The notes under the pieces were generated by a model. That model was not told where the DNA came from and did no database searches. It saw only the letters and a list, made by a program, of their open reading frames with translations. Below, piece after piece: positions 49,306 through 58,827 of a DNA stretch of 64,000 nucleotides (position 1 is the stretch's first letter; each line of letters starts with the position of its first letter). The DNA comes from Pseudomonas songnenensis (GTDB taxonomy: Bacteria > Pseudomonadota > Gammaproteobacteria > Pseudomonadales > Pseudomonadaceae), in the NCBI RefSeq assembly GCF_003696315.1, contig NZ_RFFN01000001.1:477678-541677 (forward strand), read 5' to 3'. The position numbers and the translations under genes were made by a program.

Positions 49306-49311
49306 ATTATA
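49306..49311 (-). promoter_or_regulatory. Consensus -10 element for miaB
   Basis: TATAAT on the minus strand lies 35 bases before the miaB start codon. The -35 position is not well conserved. Confidence 0.5.
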
Positions 49312-49366
49312 TGCCCACGGCCGGGCAGGGGAAAGCGCGGACGGATGCCGCAGTGTTTTCTACGGC

Positions 49367-49903
49367 TCAGGGGATCAGCGGCGCGTCGGCGGCCTGCAGT
49401 TGCATCAGGTAGTCGCGGAAAATCTGGCCGAGCACCTGGGTGGCAATCTCCAGCTCGTCGCGGCGCATCTGCGCGGAAACCCGGTCGGCGGTATCCAGTG
49501 CTTCGTCTTCGCCGTTGACCGCGGCCATCTTCAGCACGATATAGGCCTGAACATTGTTGGCCTTGACGCCCTCGCCACGAAAAAACATCACGCCGAGCCG
49601 GTGTTGCGCCGTCGCATGGCCGCGCAAGGATGCCTGTTCGAACCAGTACAACGCCTTGGCCAGATCGCGCGGTGCGCGGCGACCGTCGTAATGAAACTCG
49701 CCCAGTTCGTAAGCGGCTTGCACGTCGCCTTCGCTGGCAGCCTGCTGGCAACTGCGCAGGGCTTCCGGTAGTTCCTCGGGGAGCGTGTCGAGCGCGCAGC
49801 GGGCAGTGGCCGGGATCAGCAAAGTGTTCCCGCCGGCCATGACCGTGAGAGGCGAGAGAAGCAGCAGACAGCCCAAAGACAGGATGCGGCCGGTGCGGAT
49901 CAT
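49367..49903 (-). CDS. Exported Sel1/TPR-repeat protein
   Basis: A 178-residue protein with a signal peptide (SPLTVMAGG). Two Sel1-type repeats are visible: AAYELGEFHYDGRRAPRDLAKALYWFEQA and AQHRLGVMFFRGEGVKANNVQAYIVLKMA (both in part). Such repeats mediate protein contacts. It is conserved next to miaB in Pseudomonas. Function unknown. It has its own promoter with a small hairpin in the leader. Confidence 0.83.
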   Translation of the reverse strand: MIRTGRILSLGCLLLLSPLTVMAGGNTLLIPATARCALDTLPEELPEALRSCQQAASEGDVQAAYELGEFHYDGRRAPRDLAKALYWFEQASLRGHATAQHRLGVMFFRGEGVKANNVQAYIVLKMAAVNGEDEALDTADRVSAQMRRDELEIATQVLGQIFRDYLMQLQAADAPLIP

Positions 49904-49964
49904 GAAAATCTGGCGCCTCGAGGAGCAGGGCGGTAATGAAAGGCTGGAACGAGCCAGCCGTCAC

Positions 49965-49993
49965 ATTATGGATAAGCTGCAGTCTGCTTACAA
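49965..49993 (-). promoter_or_regulatory. Sigma-70 promoter for the Sel1-repeat gene
   Basis: On the minus strand TTGTAA and CATAAT (5 of 6) are separated by 17 bases. The leader contains a GGCTGG/CCAGCC hairpin at 49942-49959. Confidence 0.5.
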
Positions 49994-50020
49994 AGCCTTT
50001 AACCGCCTGCCATCGGCTTT

Positions 50021-50644
50021 TTATCCGGCTGCCGGCTGGTCCTCGCCTGCGCTGCCGGGCATGCGCACCAGCAAGACGGCGATAAGCGGGCTGGCGACGG
50101 CCAGCAATAGTGGGCGCAGCTCGCTGAGCGGACTGTCCATCAGCATGCCTGCCGGCAACGGAGCGGAACCCAGGAGCAGCGTGCCAGCAACTACTCCGGC
50201 AGCGGCCGGCAGGCTCGCTGGCCATTGCAGCGCGCCGGCGTAGATGATCAGTAGCGCACTGGTCAGCATCAGCCCGAACGCGTAGGGCTCGCTCCAGCCA
50301 AGCTGCCGTGCCAGTTCGAAGAACACGCACAGCCCGAGCACCACGCGTCCCCAGTTCGGTCGGCTCCAGATCCAGCGTCGTGCCAGTGTCAGCGCCGCGA
50401 GTGCAATCAGTGGCAGGCCGAGCAGCAGGCTGGCGCGCTCCAGCCACTGATGGGCTTCCTCCAGGTCGAAACCGATCAGGCTCGCCGCGGCGCAGGCGCC
50501 GCTCGCCGCTGCGAGGATGAAGCCCAGCATCGCGCTGAACAGCGCCGGCTGATTCGCGTCGCCGTAGTGGCGTCGGCTGCGGCCGATCCATATCGCGCTG
50601 GTGCCCGCGGCGAGGAGCAGCAGTACTGCTTGCAGCAATTGCAT
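50021..50644 (-). CDS. Multi-pass membrane protein of unknown function
   Basis: A 207-residue protein made almost wholly of hydrophobic helices (about six). I recognise no family motif. The charged stretch IGRSRRHYGDANQPAL after the first helix is the main non-membrane part. The start is either ATG 50644 or GTG 50656; the latter overlaps the hemL stop as GTGA. Either way it is coupled to hemL and conserved in that place in Pseudomonas. Confidence 0.65.
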   Translation of the reverse strand: MQLLQAVLLLLAAGTSAIWIGRSRRHYGDANQPALFSAMLGFILAAASGACAAASLIGFDLEEAHQWLERASLLLGLPLIALAALTLARRWIWSRPNWGRVVLGLCVFFELARQLGWSEPYAFGLMLTSALLIIYAGALQWPASLPAAAGVVAGTLLLGSAPLPAGMLMDSPLSELRPLLLAVASPLIAVLLVRMPGSAGEDQPAAG

Positions 50645-50652
50645 CGTCTCGC

Positions 50653-51936
50653 TCACTTGAGCTTGGCGAAGGCGCGCTCGGCCGCCTCCAGCGTGATTGC
50701 AAGTTCGGTGTCGCCATGGGCGATGGAGGTGAAGCCGGCCTCGAACGCGCTCGGCGCCAGGTAGACGCCACCCTCGAGCATCAGATGGAAGAAGCGCTTG
50801 AAGCGGTCGGCATCGCTGGCCATGACGTCGGCGAAGGTGACGATGTCGTCGGCGCCGCTGAAATACAGACCGAACATGCCGCCCACCTGCGTGGTAACGA
50901 ACGGGATGCCGGCGGCATCGGCGCGGTCCTGCAGGCCCTGCAACATGCGGGCGGTGTAGGCGCTCAGCTCGTCGTGGAAACCGGGACGGCTGATCAGGCC
51001 AAGGGTGGTCAGGCCGGCGGCCATGGCCAGCGGATTGCCCGACAGGGTGCCGGCCTGATAGACCGGGCCGAGCGGGGCGATGCGCTCCATGATGGCGCGC
51101 TTGCCGCCGAAGCAGCCGACCGGCATGCCGCCGCCGATGATCTTGCCGAAGGTCGACAGGTCCGGGGTCACGCCGTAGTAGGCCTGAGCGCCGCCGAGTG
51201 CGACGCGGAACCCGGTCATCACTTCGTCGAAGATCAGCACTACGCCGTGGGCGTCGCACAGGGTACGCAGACCTTCGAGGAAGCCCGGCGCCGGCGGCAC
51301 GCAGTTCATGTTGCCCGCGACCGGCTCGACGATGATACAGGCGACCTGCTCACCCTTTTCCTTCAGTGTCGCTTCGACCTCGGCGAGGTCGTTGTAGGCC
51401 AGGGTCAGGGTGTGCTTGGCGAAGTCCGCCGGCACGCCGGCCGAACTCGGCACGCCCTGGGTCAGGGCGCCGGAGCCGGCTTTCACCAGCAGGCTGTCGG
51501 AGTGGCCGTGGTAGCAACCTTCGAACTTGATGATCGCGTCGCGGCCGGTATAGCCACGGGCGAGGCGGATCGCGCTCATGGTCGCTTCGGTGCCGGAGCT
51601 GACCATGCGCACCATCTCCATGGATGGCACCAGACGGCAGACCAGTTCGGCCATCTCGGTTTCCATGGCGGTCGGCGCGCCGTAGGACAGCCCGTGTTCG
51701 AGCTGACGGCGCACGGCATCCAGAACCTCGGGATGGCTGTGGCCGAGAATCATCGGGCCCCAGGAGCCAACGTAGTCGACGTAGCGCTTGTCATCCTCGT
51801 CGATCACATAGGCGCCGGCGGCGTGCTTGAGAAACAGCGGGGTGCCGCCGACGCTGCGAAACGCGCGTACGGGTGAGTTGACGCCGCCCGGGATGTGGGT
51901 CTGGGCGCTGGCAAAGAGGGTTTCGGAACGGGACAT
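50653..51936 (-). CDS. hemL: Glutamate-1-semialdehyde 2,1-aminomutase
   Basis: A 427-residue PLP enzyme that forms 5-aminolevulinate from glutamate-1-semialdehyde for haem synthesis. The PLP lysine is Lys265 in [42 protein letters not shown] and [11 protein letters not shown] support the call. It follows thiE by 55 bases. Confidence 0.97.
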   Translation of the reverse strand: MSRSETLFASAQTHIPGGVNSPVRAFRSVGGTPLFLKHAAGAYVIDEDDKRYVDYVGSWGPMILGHSHPEVLDAVRRQLEHGLSYGAPTAMETEMAELVCRLVPSMEMVRMVSSGTEATMSAIRLARGYTGRDAIIKFEGCYHGHSDSLLVKAGSGALTQGVPSSAGVPADFAKHTLTLAYNDLAEVEATLKEKGEQVACIIVEPVAGNMNCVPPAPGFLEGLRTLCDAHGVVLIFDEVMTGFRVALGGAQAYYGVTPDLSTFGKIIGGGMPVGCFGGKRAIMERIAPLGPVYQAGTLSGNPLAMAAGLTTLGLISRPGFHDELSAYTARMLQGLQDRADAAGIPFVTTQVGGMFGLYFSGADDIVTFADVMASDADRFKRFFHLMLEGGVYLAPSAFEAGFTSIAHGDTELAITLEAAERAFAKLK

Positions 51937-51991
51937 GCGGGCCTCGCAAAACAGGGGCTGACCGCCGTGCGGCGGGTCAGCCGTGGCGGAA

Positions 51992-52633
51992 TCAGGGGGT
52001 AGTGAACAACTGGCTGAACGCTCGGGCGCGGCGTTCGACCTCGGCGGCGTTTTCGGCAGCGAACAGGGCGTGAATCACGGCGATCATCTGCGCGCCCTCG
52101 GCGATCAGGCCCGGTGCCGTTTCCGGCGTGATGCCACCGATAGCGACGATGGGCAGGCCGATGCGGGCGCGGGCCTCGCGCAGCAGTTCGGGATTGGCCG
52201 AAGGCGCGCCCGGCTTGGTCTGCGACTGGAAGAAGCGGCCAAAGGCGACATAGCTGGCGCCGTCACGTGCGGCCTGTTCGGCCAGCGGCAGTTGCGCATG
52301 GCAGGTGGCGCCGATGATCGCCTGGCGGCCGAGCAGCGCACGGGCGGCGGCCAGCGAACCATCTTCCTGGCCCAGGTGCAGGCCGACGCCCAGTCGCGCC
52401 GCCAGCTCGGCGTCGTCGTTGATGATCAGTTGCGCGCCGTGGCGGGCGCAGAGCTCCTGCAGCGCATCGGCTTCACGCAGTCGACGCGCCTCATCGCTGG
52501 ATTTGTCGCGGTATTGCAGCAGCCGGGCGCCGCCTTTGAGTGCGGCTTCGACATACGGCAGCAGACGACCGTCGGCGAGCAGCTTGCTGTCGGTGATGGC
52601 GTACAGGCCGCGCAGGCGAGTCGATTCCTTCAT
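51992..52633 (-). CDS. thiE: Thiamine-phosphate synthase
   Basis: A 213-residue TIM-barrel enzyme joining the pyrimidine and thiazole moieties of thiamine. Characteristic segments are [37 protein letters not shown] and [16 protein letters not shown] (partial). It is 14 bases downstream of thiD. No TPP riboswitch is apparent upstream of the pair. Confidence 0.95.
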   Translation of the reverse strand: MKESTRLRGLYAITDSKLLADGRLLPYVEAALKGGARLLQYRDKSSDEARRLREADALQELCARHGAQLIINDDAELAARLGVGLHLGQEDGSLAAARALLGRQAIIGATCHAQLPLAEQAARDGASYVAFGRFFQSQTKPGAPSANPELLREARARIGLPIVAIGGITPETAPGLIAEGAQMIAVIHALFAAENAAEVERRARAFSQLFTTP

Positions 52634-52647
52634 GCGCTGCTCTCCAG

Positions 52648-53442
52648 TCAGGCCAGGTCCAGCGGCAGGCGCCGGGGAATGTATTGCCCGTGACCGGGCG
52701 CCTCGGCATCGCGCAGGGTGCGCCAGGTGTAATCGAGTGCCGACCTGACCGCGCTGGTCAGTTCCTCACCCAGGGCCAGGCGACCGGCCAGGGCGCTGGC
52801 CAGTGTGCAGCCGGAGCCGTGATAGCTGCCCGGCAGGCGCGCGCAGGTGAAATCGTGGCGGCTACCATCACGGCAGTAAAGACGGTTATGCACTTCGCTT
52901 TCGTCGCCGTGTCCGCCGGTAATCAAAAGGTGGCGGATATGCGGCAGCAGGCGTTCGGCGCAGTCGTCGGCACTGCCGTTCGGCAGATCGGCGAGGATGC
53001 GGGCTTCCGGCAGGTTCGGCGTGGCGATGGTCGACACCGGGAACAGTCGCTCACGCATGGCATAGCCAACATCGTCCTTGCCCAGTGCGCCGCCGCCGCC
53101 AGCACGCAGCACCGGGTCGCAGACTAGCGGCACGCCGGGCAGCTGGGTCATGATCTCGAGGACGGTCTCGACCATTTCCACCGAGCCGAGCATGCCCAGC
53201 TTGACCGCTGCGATGGGCAGGTCGGCGATCACCGCGTTGGCCTGGGCCAGCACCCATTCGCGGTCGAGCACGCGGAAGTCGGAGACGTTGACGGTATCCT
53301 GCACGGTCAGCGCGGTGACGGTCGGCGCGGCGTGGCAGGCCTGCGCCAGCAGGGCTTCGATGTCCGCCTGCAAGCCGGCGCCACCACTGGGGTCATGGCC
53401 GGACAGACAGAGGACGACGGGGCGTGAAGTTGGGTTTTTCAT
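52648..53442 (-). CDS. thiD: Hydroxymethylpyrimidine/phosphomethylpyrimidine kinase
   Basis: A 264-residue ribokinase-family enzyme that phosphorylates HMP twice on the way to thiamine. The N-terminal [18 protein letters not shown] and the C-terminal [19 protein letters not shown] with the anion hole are clear. The start ATG at 53442 is used; the longer frame overlaps the divergent kinase gene. It is the first gene of the thiD-thiE-hemL run. Confidence 0.95.
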   Translation of the reverse strand: MKNPTSRPVVLCLSGHDPSGGAGLQADIEALLAQACHAAPTVTALTVQDTVNVSDFRVLDREWVLAQANAVIADLPIAAVKLGMLGSVEMVETVLEIMTQLPGVPLVCDPVLRAGGGGALGKDDVGYAMRERLFPVSTIATPNLPEARILADLPNGSADDCAERLLPHIRHLLITGGHGDESEVHNRLYCRDGSRHDFTCARLPGSYHGSGCTLASALAGRLALGEELTSAVRSALDYTWRTLRDAEAPGHGQYIPRRLPLDLA

Positions 53443-53664
53443 GGCGTGCGAGCTTATCACCAAACCGCCCTGGCGGGACGCGGCAGTTGTGCGTCGATCC
53501 GCCACCGCTGCGAACGCCGGCCATCGGCTAATCCAGGCGCGAGCGATTCGCCTTTCCGGCGACAAGGAGCGCTGTGGTAGATTGCTGGCACTTTGATTTT
53601 CGGACGCAGCGGCGGGGTTCACGGGCGTGAATTCGTATTCGTCGCCCGGCCTGCACGAGGCACC

Positions 53665-55665
53665 ATGCGGTACGTCTTCCTCCTTTTCCTGGCTTTTCTG
53701 CCTGTCGTGGCCAGTGCTGTCGAGCTCGACGAGCACACCCGCCACCTGCCGCTGGGCCAGACCATGCAGGTGTTCGAGGACCCGCTCGGCTCAGCGCGCA
53801 TAGAAGACATCACCTCGGCCGCATTCGAAAGCCGCTTTCAGCCTCACCAGAACGCCGTGTTCAATGCCGGCTATTCCCGCTCGGTGCATTGGGTGCGGGT
53901 CGACCTGAACTACCGGCCACAGACGGTGCTGGAGGCGAGACGCTGGCTGCTGGAAGTGGCCTATCCGCCGCTGGACAGCCTGCAGCTGTATCTGGCCGAT
54001 GGCCGGGGCGGCTACCGTCTGGCCGGGGATACCGGCGATACCAAGCCCTGGGCCAGTCGCGAAATCCGCCAGGGCAACTACCTGTTCGAGATCGAGCTGC
54101 AGCCCAACCAATCGCAGCGAGCCTATCTGCGCGTGGAGAGCGAGGGATCGATACAGGTGCCGCTGAGCCTCTGGTCGCAGCACGCCTACCTCGAGGCGCA
54201 GCCCGGGCGCATCTATGTGCTGGGCATGATCTACGGCGTACTGCTGGCGATGCTGGTCTACAACCTGTTCATCTATGTGAGCATCCGCGACCAGAGCTAC
54301 CTGTTCTACATCCTCTACATCGCCGCGTTCGGCCTCTACCAGGTCTCGGTGAACGGGGCCGGGGTGCAGTTTCTCTGGCCGGATCGACCCTGGTGGGCCA
54401 ATGCCGCCACGCCGTTGCTGATCGGTGCCACCGGGCTGTTCGGCTGCCTGTTCACCCGCAGCTTCCTGCGCACCGCCGAGCACAGCCGCTGGATGGACCG
54501 GCTATTGCGGCTGATCATCGGCTTTTCGGTAGTGGTGATGGTCCTGGCGCTGACCACTGACTATGGCCTGTCGCTGCGTCTGGCCACCGCGCTGGCGCTG
54601 CTCTTCACCCTGGCAGTGTTCGCCGCCGGCATCCTCGCCTGGCTGCGCGGCATGCGTGTGGCGCGCTACTTCATCATCGCCTGGAGCGCGCTGCTGATCG
54701 GTGGGCAGATCAATACCCTGATGGTGCTCGGCCACCTGCCGCACAACTTCCTGACCATGTATGCCAGCCAGCTGGGAGCCGCGCTGGAGGTCGTGCTGCT
54801 GTCGATGGCGCTGGCCGACCGCATCAACGCGCTCAAGGACGAGCGGGCGAAGATCCTGGAGAGCGCCCGCTCCGACCTGGAACAGCTGAACCGTGAGCTG
54901 GCCGAGAGTAACCGGCTGAAGGATGAATTTCTCTCCAACATCAGCCATGAGCTGCGCACACCAATGATGGGCGTGATGGGCGCGCTGGAGCTGCTGCCCG
55001 CCTCCGAAACGGCAGAAGAGCTGCAGCAGTATCAACACATCGCCACCGCATCGGCGCGCGACATGATGCGCCTGGTGAACAACATCCTGGTGCTCAGCGA
55101 GCTGCGTGCCGGCAAGCTGCGCCTGCAGGATCGGCGCTTCAGCCTCCGCGAGACTGCGGCACGGCTGCACCAGCAGTTCGCCCCCCAGGCCCTTGAAAAA
55201 GGGCTAGCCTTCGATCTCGACTTCGACGAACAGCTGCCTGATCGTGTCTACGGCGATGCCGAAAAGCTCGAACAGTGCATCTGCCATCTGCTCGACAACG
55301 CAGTCAAGTTCACCGCTCGCGGGGCGGTGAACCTGCGCTTCACGGGGGCAGTCGAAGAGCGCCAGCTGCAGCTGAACGTCGAAGTCGTCGACAGCGGCAT
55401 CGGCTTCAGCGATGCCGATCAGGCCTTCCTCTACCACCAGTTCCGCCAGGTGGACGGCTCGATGACCCGGCGGTATGGGGGGCTCGGCATCGGTCTGGCG
55501 ATCAGCCGTGGCCTGATCGAGCTGCTCGGCGGACAGCTGGAGCAGCAATCACGGCCGGGCCTGGGCAGCCGCTTCGGCGTCCATCTGCGCTTTGCGCTGA
55601 ATCCTTCCGACGGGCCTGCCGCCGACTCGTCGCCTGCCGTTGCGCCGTCCGCGCCGATTGCCTGA
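53665..55665 (+). CDS. ladS: LadS-like 7TMR-DISM sensor histidine kinase without receiver domain
   Basis: A 666-residue sensor kinase. A signal peptide (to SAVE) is followed by a 7TMR-DISMED2-type periplasmic domain (about 20-170), seven TM helices (about 175-375) and a short coiled coil. A HisKA domain with His428 (SNISHELRTPMMG) and an HATPase domain with N box CICHLLDNAVKF, G1 DSGIGF and G2 GLGIGLAIS follow. P. aeruginosa LadS at the same locus is about 795 residues and ends in a receiver domain. Here the protein stops in a short Pro/Ala/Ser tail after the ATPase. LadS promotes biofilm genes by feeding the GacS/GacA pathway; whether this shorter form does so is inference. The start at 53665 is supported by GAGG. 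Confidence 0.75.
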   Translation: MRYVFLLFLAFLPVVASAVELDEHTRHLPLGQTMQVFEDPLGSARIEDITSAAFESRFQPHQNAVFNAGYSRSVHWVRVDLNYRPQTVLEARRWLLEVAYPPLDSLQLYLADGRGGYRLAGDTGDTKPWASREIRQGNYLFEIELQPNQSQRAYLRVESEGSIQVPLSLWSQHAYLEAQPGRIYVLGMIYGVLLAMLVYNLFIYVSIRDQSYLFYILYIAAFGLYQVSVNGAGVQFLWPDRPWWANAATPLLIGATGLFGCLFTRSFLRTAEHSRWMDRLLRLIIGFSVVVMVLALTTDYGLSLRLATALALLFTLAVFAAGILAWLRGMRVARYFIIAWSALLIGGQINTLMVLGHLPHNFLTMYASQLGAALEVVLLSMALADRINALKDERAKILESARSDLEQLNRELAESNRLKDEFLSNISHELRTPMMGVMGALELLPASETAEELQQYQHIATASARDMMRLVNNILVLSELRAGKLRLQDRRFSLRETAARLHQQFAPQALEKGLAFDLDFDEQLPDRVYGDAEKLEQCICHLLDNAVKFTARGAVNLRFTGAVEERQLQLNVEVVDSGIGFSDADQAFLYHQFRQVDGSMTRRYGGLGIGLAISRGLIELLGGQLEQQSRPGLGSRFGVHLRFALNPSDGPAADSSPAVAPSAPIA

Positions 55666-55794
55666 CGCGCGGACCTTTTGGCCGATACCTCGCTTCAACC
55701 GTCGCCGTACAGCATGGTTCACTGCTGATCCGTCGCGAGCGCGGACTACGCTTGCTGGCACCGTCGCGGCATCGGTATCGAAGGAGGACGCTAG

Positions 55795-57441
55795 ATGAAC
55801 CTGCAGACCTGCGCCGAAACCCATGAGGTCACCAATCAGGTGCCGCCGCTGGATGGCGCCAACCTCTACCGCATCGACCTGCCATTGCAGCAGTGGGTAC
55901 AGCGCTACCACGGCAGCTGGGCGGAAGATCGACTGGACCGTTACGGCGCGCTCGCCGGCGGGCCCTTGATGCAGGCCGGCTTTCTCGCCAACGAGAACAG
56001 GCCGGTGTTCAAGAGTCATGACCGCTATGGCCATCGCATCGATCTGGTGGAGTTTCACCCCGCTTATCACGAATTGATGCGTGCTGCCGTCGAGCACGGC
56101 ATTCCGTCGCTGCCCTGGAGCGATCCGCAGCCCGGTGCCCAAGTGGCCCGTGCGGCGCTGATGTACCTGCACAACCAGGCCGAAGCCGGCAGCAGCTGCC
56201 CGTTGACCATGACCTACGCCAGCGTGCCGGCGCTACGCCTGCAGCCTGACCTAGCCGAACGCTGGCTGCCGAAGATCCTCGCCCGCGAATATGACCCGCG
56301 TAACCTGCCGATGGAGCAGAAGGCCGGCGTGACCATCGGCATGGCGATGACCGAGAAGCAGGGCGGCACCGACGTGCGCGCCAACAGCACCCGCGCCTAT
56401 CCGGTTGGTGCCGGTGGCCCCGGGCAGGCCTACGAGCTGATCGGCCACAAGTGGTTCTGCTCGGCGCCGATGTGCGATGCCTTCCTCACCCTTGCGCAGA
56501 CCGACAGGGGCCTGTCCTGCTTCCTGCTGCCGCGCCATCGCCCGGACGGCACGCGCAACCAGTTCTATATCCAGCGTCTGAAGAACAAGCTGGGCAATTG
56601 GGCCAACGCCTCCAGCGAAGTCGAGTACCGCGGCGCGCTGGCCTGGATGGTCGGTGAAGAAGGGCGCGGTGTGCCGACCATCATCGAGATGGTCTCCTCG
56701 ACCCGCTTCGACTGCATGATCGGCTCCAGCTCGCTGATGCGTCAGGCGCTGACCCAGGCCATGCACCACTGCGCGCACCGTCAGGTCGGCGGCCGGCTCC
56801 TGCTGGAGCAGCCGCTGATGCAGAACGTGCTGGCCGACCTTGCCCTGGAAAGCGAGGCAGCGCTGGCGCTGACCCTGCGCATGGGCCGCGCCCAGGACAA
56901 TCGCCATGACGAGCACGAAGACAAGTTCTCCCGGCTGGTCACCGCCGTAGGCAAATACTGGATCTGTAAACGCGCGCCGAACATGATCGCCGAGGCCAGC
57001 GAATGCCTGGGCGGCGCTGGCTACGTCGAGGAAACCATCCTGCCGCGGCTGTACCGCGAGGCGCCGGTGAACTCCATCTGGGAGGGCTCCGGCAATGTGC
57101 AATGCCTGGATGTGCTGCGCGCACTGTCCAAGGAACCCGGCGTGCTGGAGGTGCTGTTCGCCGAACTCGGTGACGGTCACGGTGATGCACGGCTGAAGGC
57201 GCATATTCAGCGACTGAAGACGGCCTTCGGTGACACCGAGGACATCCAGTACCGCGCCCGTCAGCTCACCGAAGACGTAGCCGTCGGGCTGCAGGCCAAG
57301 CTGCTGCTCGAAGCCGGCAACGCGGCCGTTTCGGATGCGTTCATTGCCAGTCGCCTGGAGGGGCAGGGGCGCGTCTATGGCACCTTGCCGCGCGGGCTGG
57401 ACATCGACGCGCTGCTTGCCCGCAGCGCGCCGCAGCTATGA
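55795..57441 (+). CDS. AidB-type acyl-CoA dehydrogenase family protein
   Basis: A 548-residue flavoprotein, the size of E. coli AidB. Strong matches are TIGMAMTEKQGGTDVRANSTRA, GHKWFCSAPMCDAFLTLAQT and SECLGGAGYVEE (all partly shown). AidB binds DNA and is induced by alkylation damage; it also has weak isovaleryl-CoA dehydrogenase activity. The position after ladS is as in P. aeruginosa. AGGAGG is about nine bases before the start. It is convergent with the sodium-channel gene. Confidence 0.88.
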   Translation: MNLQTCAETHEVTNQVPPLDGANLYRIDLPLQQWVQRYHGSWAEDRLDRYGALAGGPLMQAGFLANENRPVFKSHDRYGHRIDLVEFHPAYHELMRAAVEHGIPSLPWSDPQPGAQVARAALMYLHNQAEAGSSCPLTMTYASVPALRLQPDLAERWLPKILAREYDPRNLPMEQKAGVTIGMAMTEKQGGTDVRANSTRAYPVGAGGPGQAYELIGHKWFCSAPMCDAFLTLAQTDRGLSCFLLPRHRPDGTRNQFYIQRLKNKLGNWANASSEVEYRGALAWMVGEEGRGVPTIIEMVSSTRFDCMIGSSSLMRQALTQAMHHCAHRQVGGRLLLEQPLMQNVLADLALESEAALALTLRMGRAQDNRHDEHEDKFSRLVTAVGKYWICKRAPNMIAEASECLGGAGYVEETILPRLYREAPVNSIWEGSGNVQCLDVLRALSKEPGVLEVLFAELGDGHGDARLKAHIQRLKTAFGDTEDIQYRARQLTEDVAVGLQAKLLLEAGNAAVSDAFIASRLEGQGRVYGTLPRGLDIDALLARSAPQL

Positions 57442-57461
57442 TTCGCGGCAGGTTGCAGCGG

Positions 57462-58304
57462 CTAGTGGCGAGCCTGCCCGCGTAGCAGTTCCTTGAGTTC
57501 GGCTATTTCGCCACGCAGGGCGCGGACCTCCTCATGCAGGTCCGCCTCGATGTGCTCGCGTGCCGCCTCGATGGTTGCCTGGGTGGCTTCGTGGTCCGCG
57601 TCGGTAACCGTCTGCATCGCGTTGACGATGATGGCGATGAACAGGTTGAGCATGGTGAAGGTGGCAATCAGGATGAACGGGATAAAGAACACCCAGGCGT
57701 AGGGGAACACGTCCATCAGCGGGCGCACGATGCCCATCGACCAGCTTTCCAGCGTCATCACCTGGAAGAGGGTGTAGACCGAACGGCCGAGGTTGCCGAA
57801 CCACTCGGGGAATTCAGCACCGAACAGCCCGGTGGCGATCACCGCGGATACGTAGAAGACCAGCGCCAGCACCATGGCAATCGAGCCCAGGCCCGGAATG
57901 GCCGACAGCAGCGCGCCGACGACGCGGCGCATCGACGGCACCATGGTGACCATGCGCATCACCCGCAGTACGCGCAGGGCACGCAGAACGCTGAACGGGC
58001 CGCTGGCGGGCACCAGCGCAATGGCGACCACGGTGAAATCGAACAGGCTCCAGGGATCACGGAAGAACGCCGCGCGATGAACGTAGATGCGTGCTGCGAT
58101 TTCCACCACGAACACGCCGAGGATCAGCATGTCGAGCACGCTGAGCAGCTCGCCCCAGCTAGCCACCAGAGACGGCGAGGTCTGCATGCCGAGGATGGCC
58201 GCGTTGATCACGATCAGCAGCAGAATGCCGCGCTGAACGGCTGGCCGCTCGATGAGCTGCTTGAGCCGACTACGAGTGCTCGTTTCCACGGGGGTTGCCT
58301 GCAT
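57462..58304 (-). CDS. NaChBac-type voltage-gated sodium channel
   Basis: A 280-residue six-TM ion channel. S4 carries four regularly spaced arginines (SVLRALRVLRVMRMV). The pore helix and selectivity filter read VMTLESWSMG with Glu186; LESW is the sodium filter of NavAb and NavMs. S6 is FIPFILIATFTMLNLFIAIIV (in part), followed by a C-terminal coiled coil (EEVRALRGEIAELKELL) as in bacterial Nav channels, which work as tetramers. Sodium selectivity follows from the filter by family knowledge. Roles suggested for such channels include Na+-linked motility and pH response. It is a single-gene unit convergent with the aidB-like gene. Confidence 0.88.
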   Translation of the reverse strand: MQATPVETSTRSRLKQLIERPAVQRGILLLIVINAAILGMQTSPSLVASWGELLSVLDMLILGVFVVEIAARIYVHRAAFFRDPWSLFDFTVVAIALVPASGPFSVLRALRVLRVMRMVTMVPSMRRVVGALLSAIPGLGSIAMVLALVFYVSAVIATGLFGAEFPEWFGNLGRSVYTLFQVMTLESWSMGIVRPLMDVFPYAWVFFIPFILIATFTMLNLFIAIIVNAMQTVTDADHEATQATIEAAREHIEADLHEEVRALRGEIAELKELLRGQARH

Positions 58305-58827
58305 GATGCCTACCTGTCTGTTTCGATCATCGCCCTGCCCGCGACCGTTGGGCTACCGTTGAATACAGTCGGGCGGGCGCGAGTATGGCGGCGAAGACCA
58401 GCGCGGGGAAGTGAGGGCGGTGCCCGGTTCGTTTCCCGATTTGACAGGGATCGGGCGACGCTTTGAGCGCGGCGACAGGCCGTGCGCCCCGGTTCCACCG
58501 CCAGAGGCGCGGCCGGCGAGCGCCTCGCAGCTGGCCGGTCGTGGTTGCACTGGGCGCGGATACCGGCTATGACCTCTTCTGTGCGGCGGCCTGCTAGTAC
58601 CTTTGTATAACAGCCAAACGTGCTGGTGCTCCTAGAATGGGGCCAGCGACTACGTTACGGGGTTGCAAGTGCCGCATGATTTTTTGAGGTTCCGATATTG
58701 AGCGGCAAAAGACATGGGCGCTTTGTCTCCGGACATCAAGTGGCCGTCTCCCTGCCTCGTCAGGCCTGGCGAATTTCTTTGCAGAGCCTTCACGGACGAG
58801 CATTCGATGAGTTTCTGAGGTGAGTTC
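58305..58827 (+). other. Long intergenic region between sodium-channel and CoA-transferase genes
   Basis: A 523-bp stretch without a supportable gene, holding the divergent promoters of both neighbours. The part from about 58590 to 58720 is more AT-rich and includes TAGAAT at 58634 and a T6 run near 58680, so the transferase may have a leader of about 100-200 bases. Short frames here look unlike proteins. I see no tRNA, riboswitch or strong terminator. Confidence 0.5.

Noticed and set aside
47984..49771. 595-codon open frame on the plus strand
   Set aside because: Antisense to miaB and to part of the Sel1 gene.
58536..58553. Sigma-54-like sequence TGGCC...TTGCA
   Set aside because: The GG and GC elements are 12 bases apart and not the required 10.
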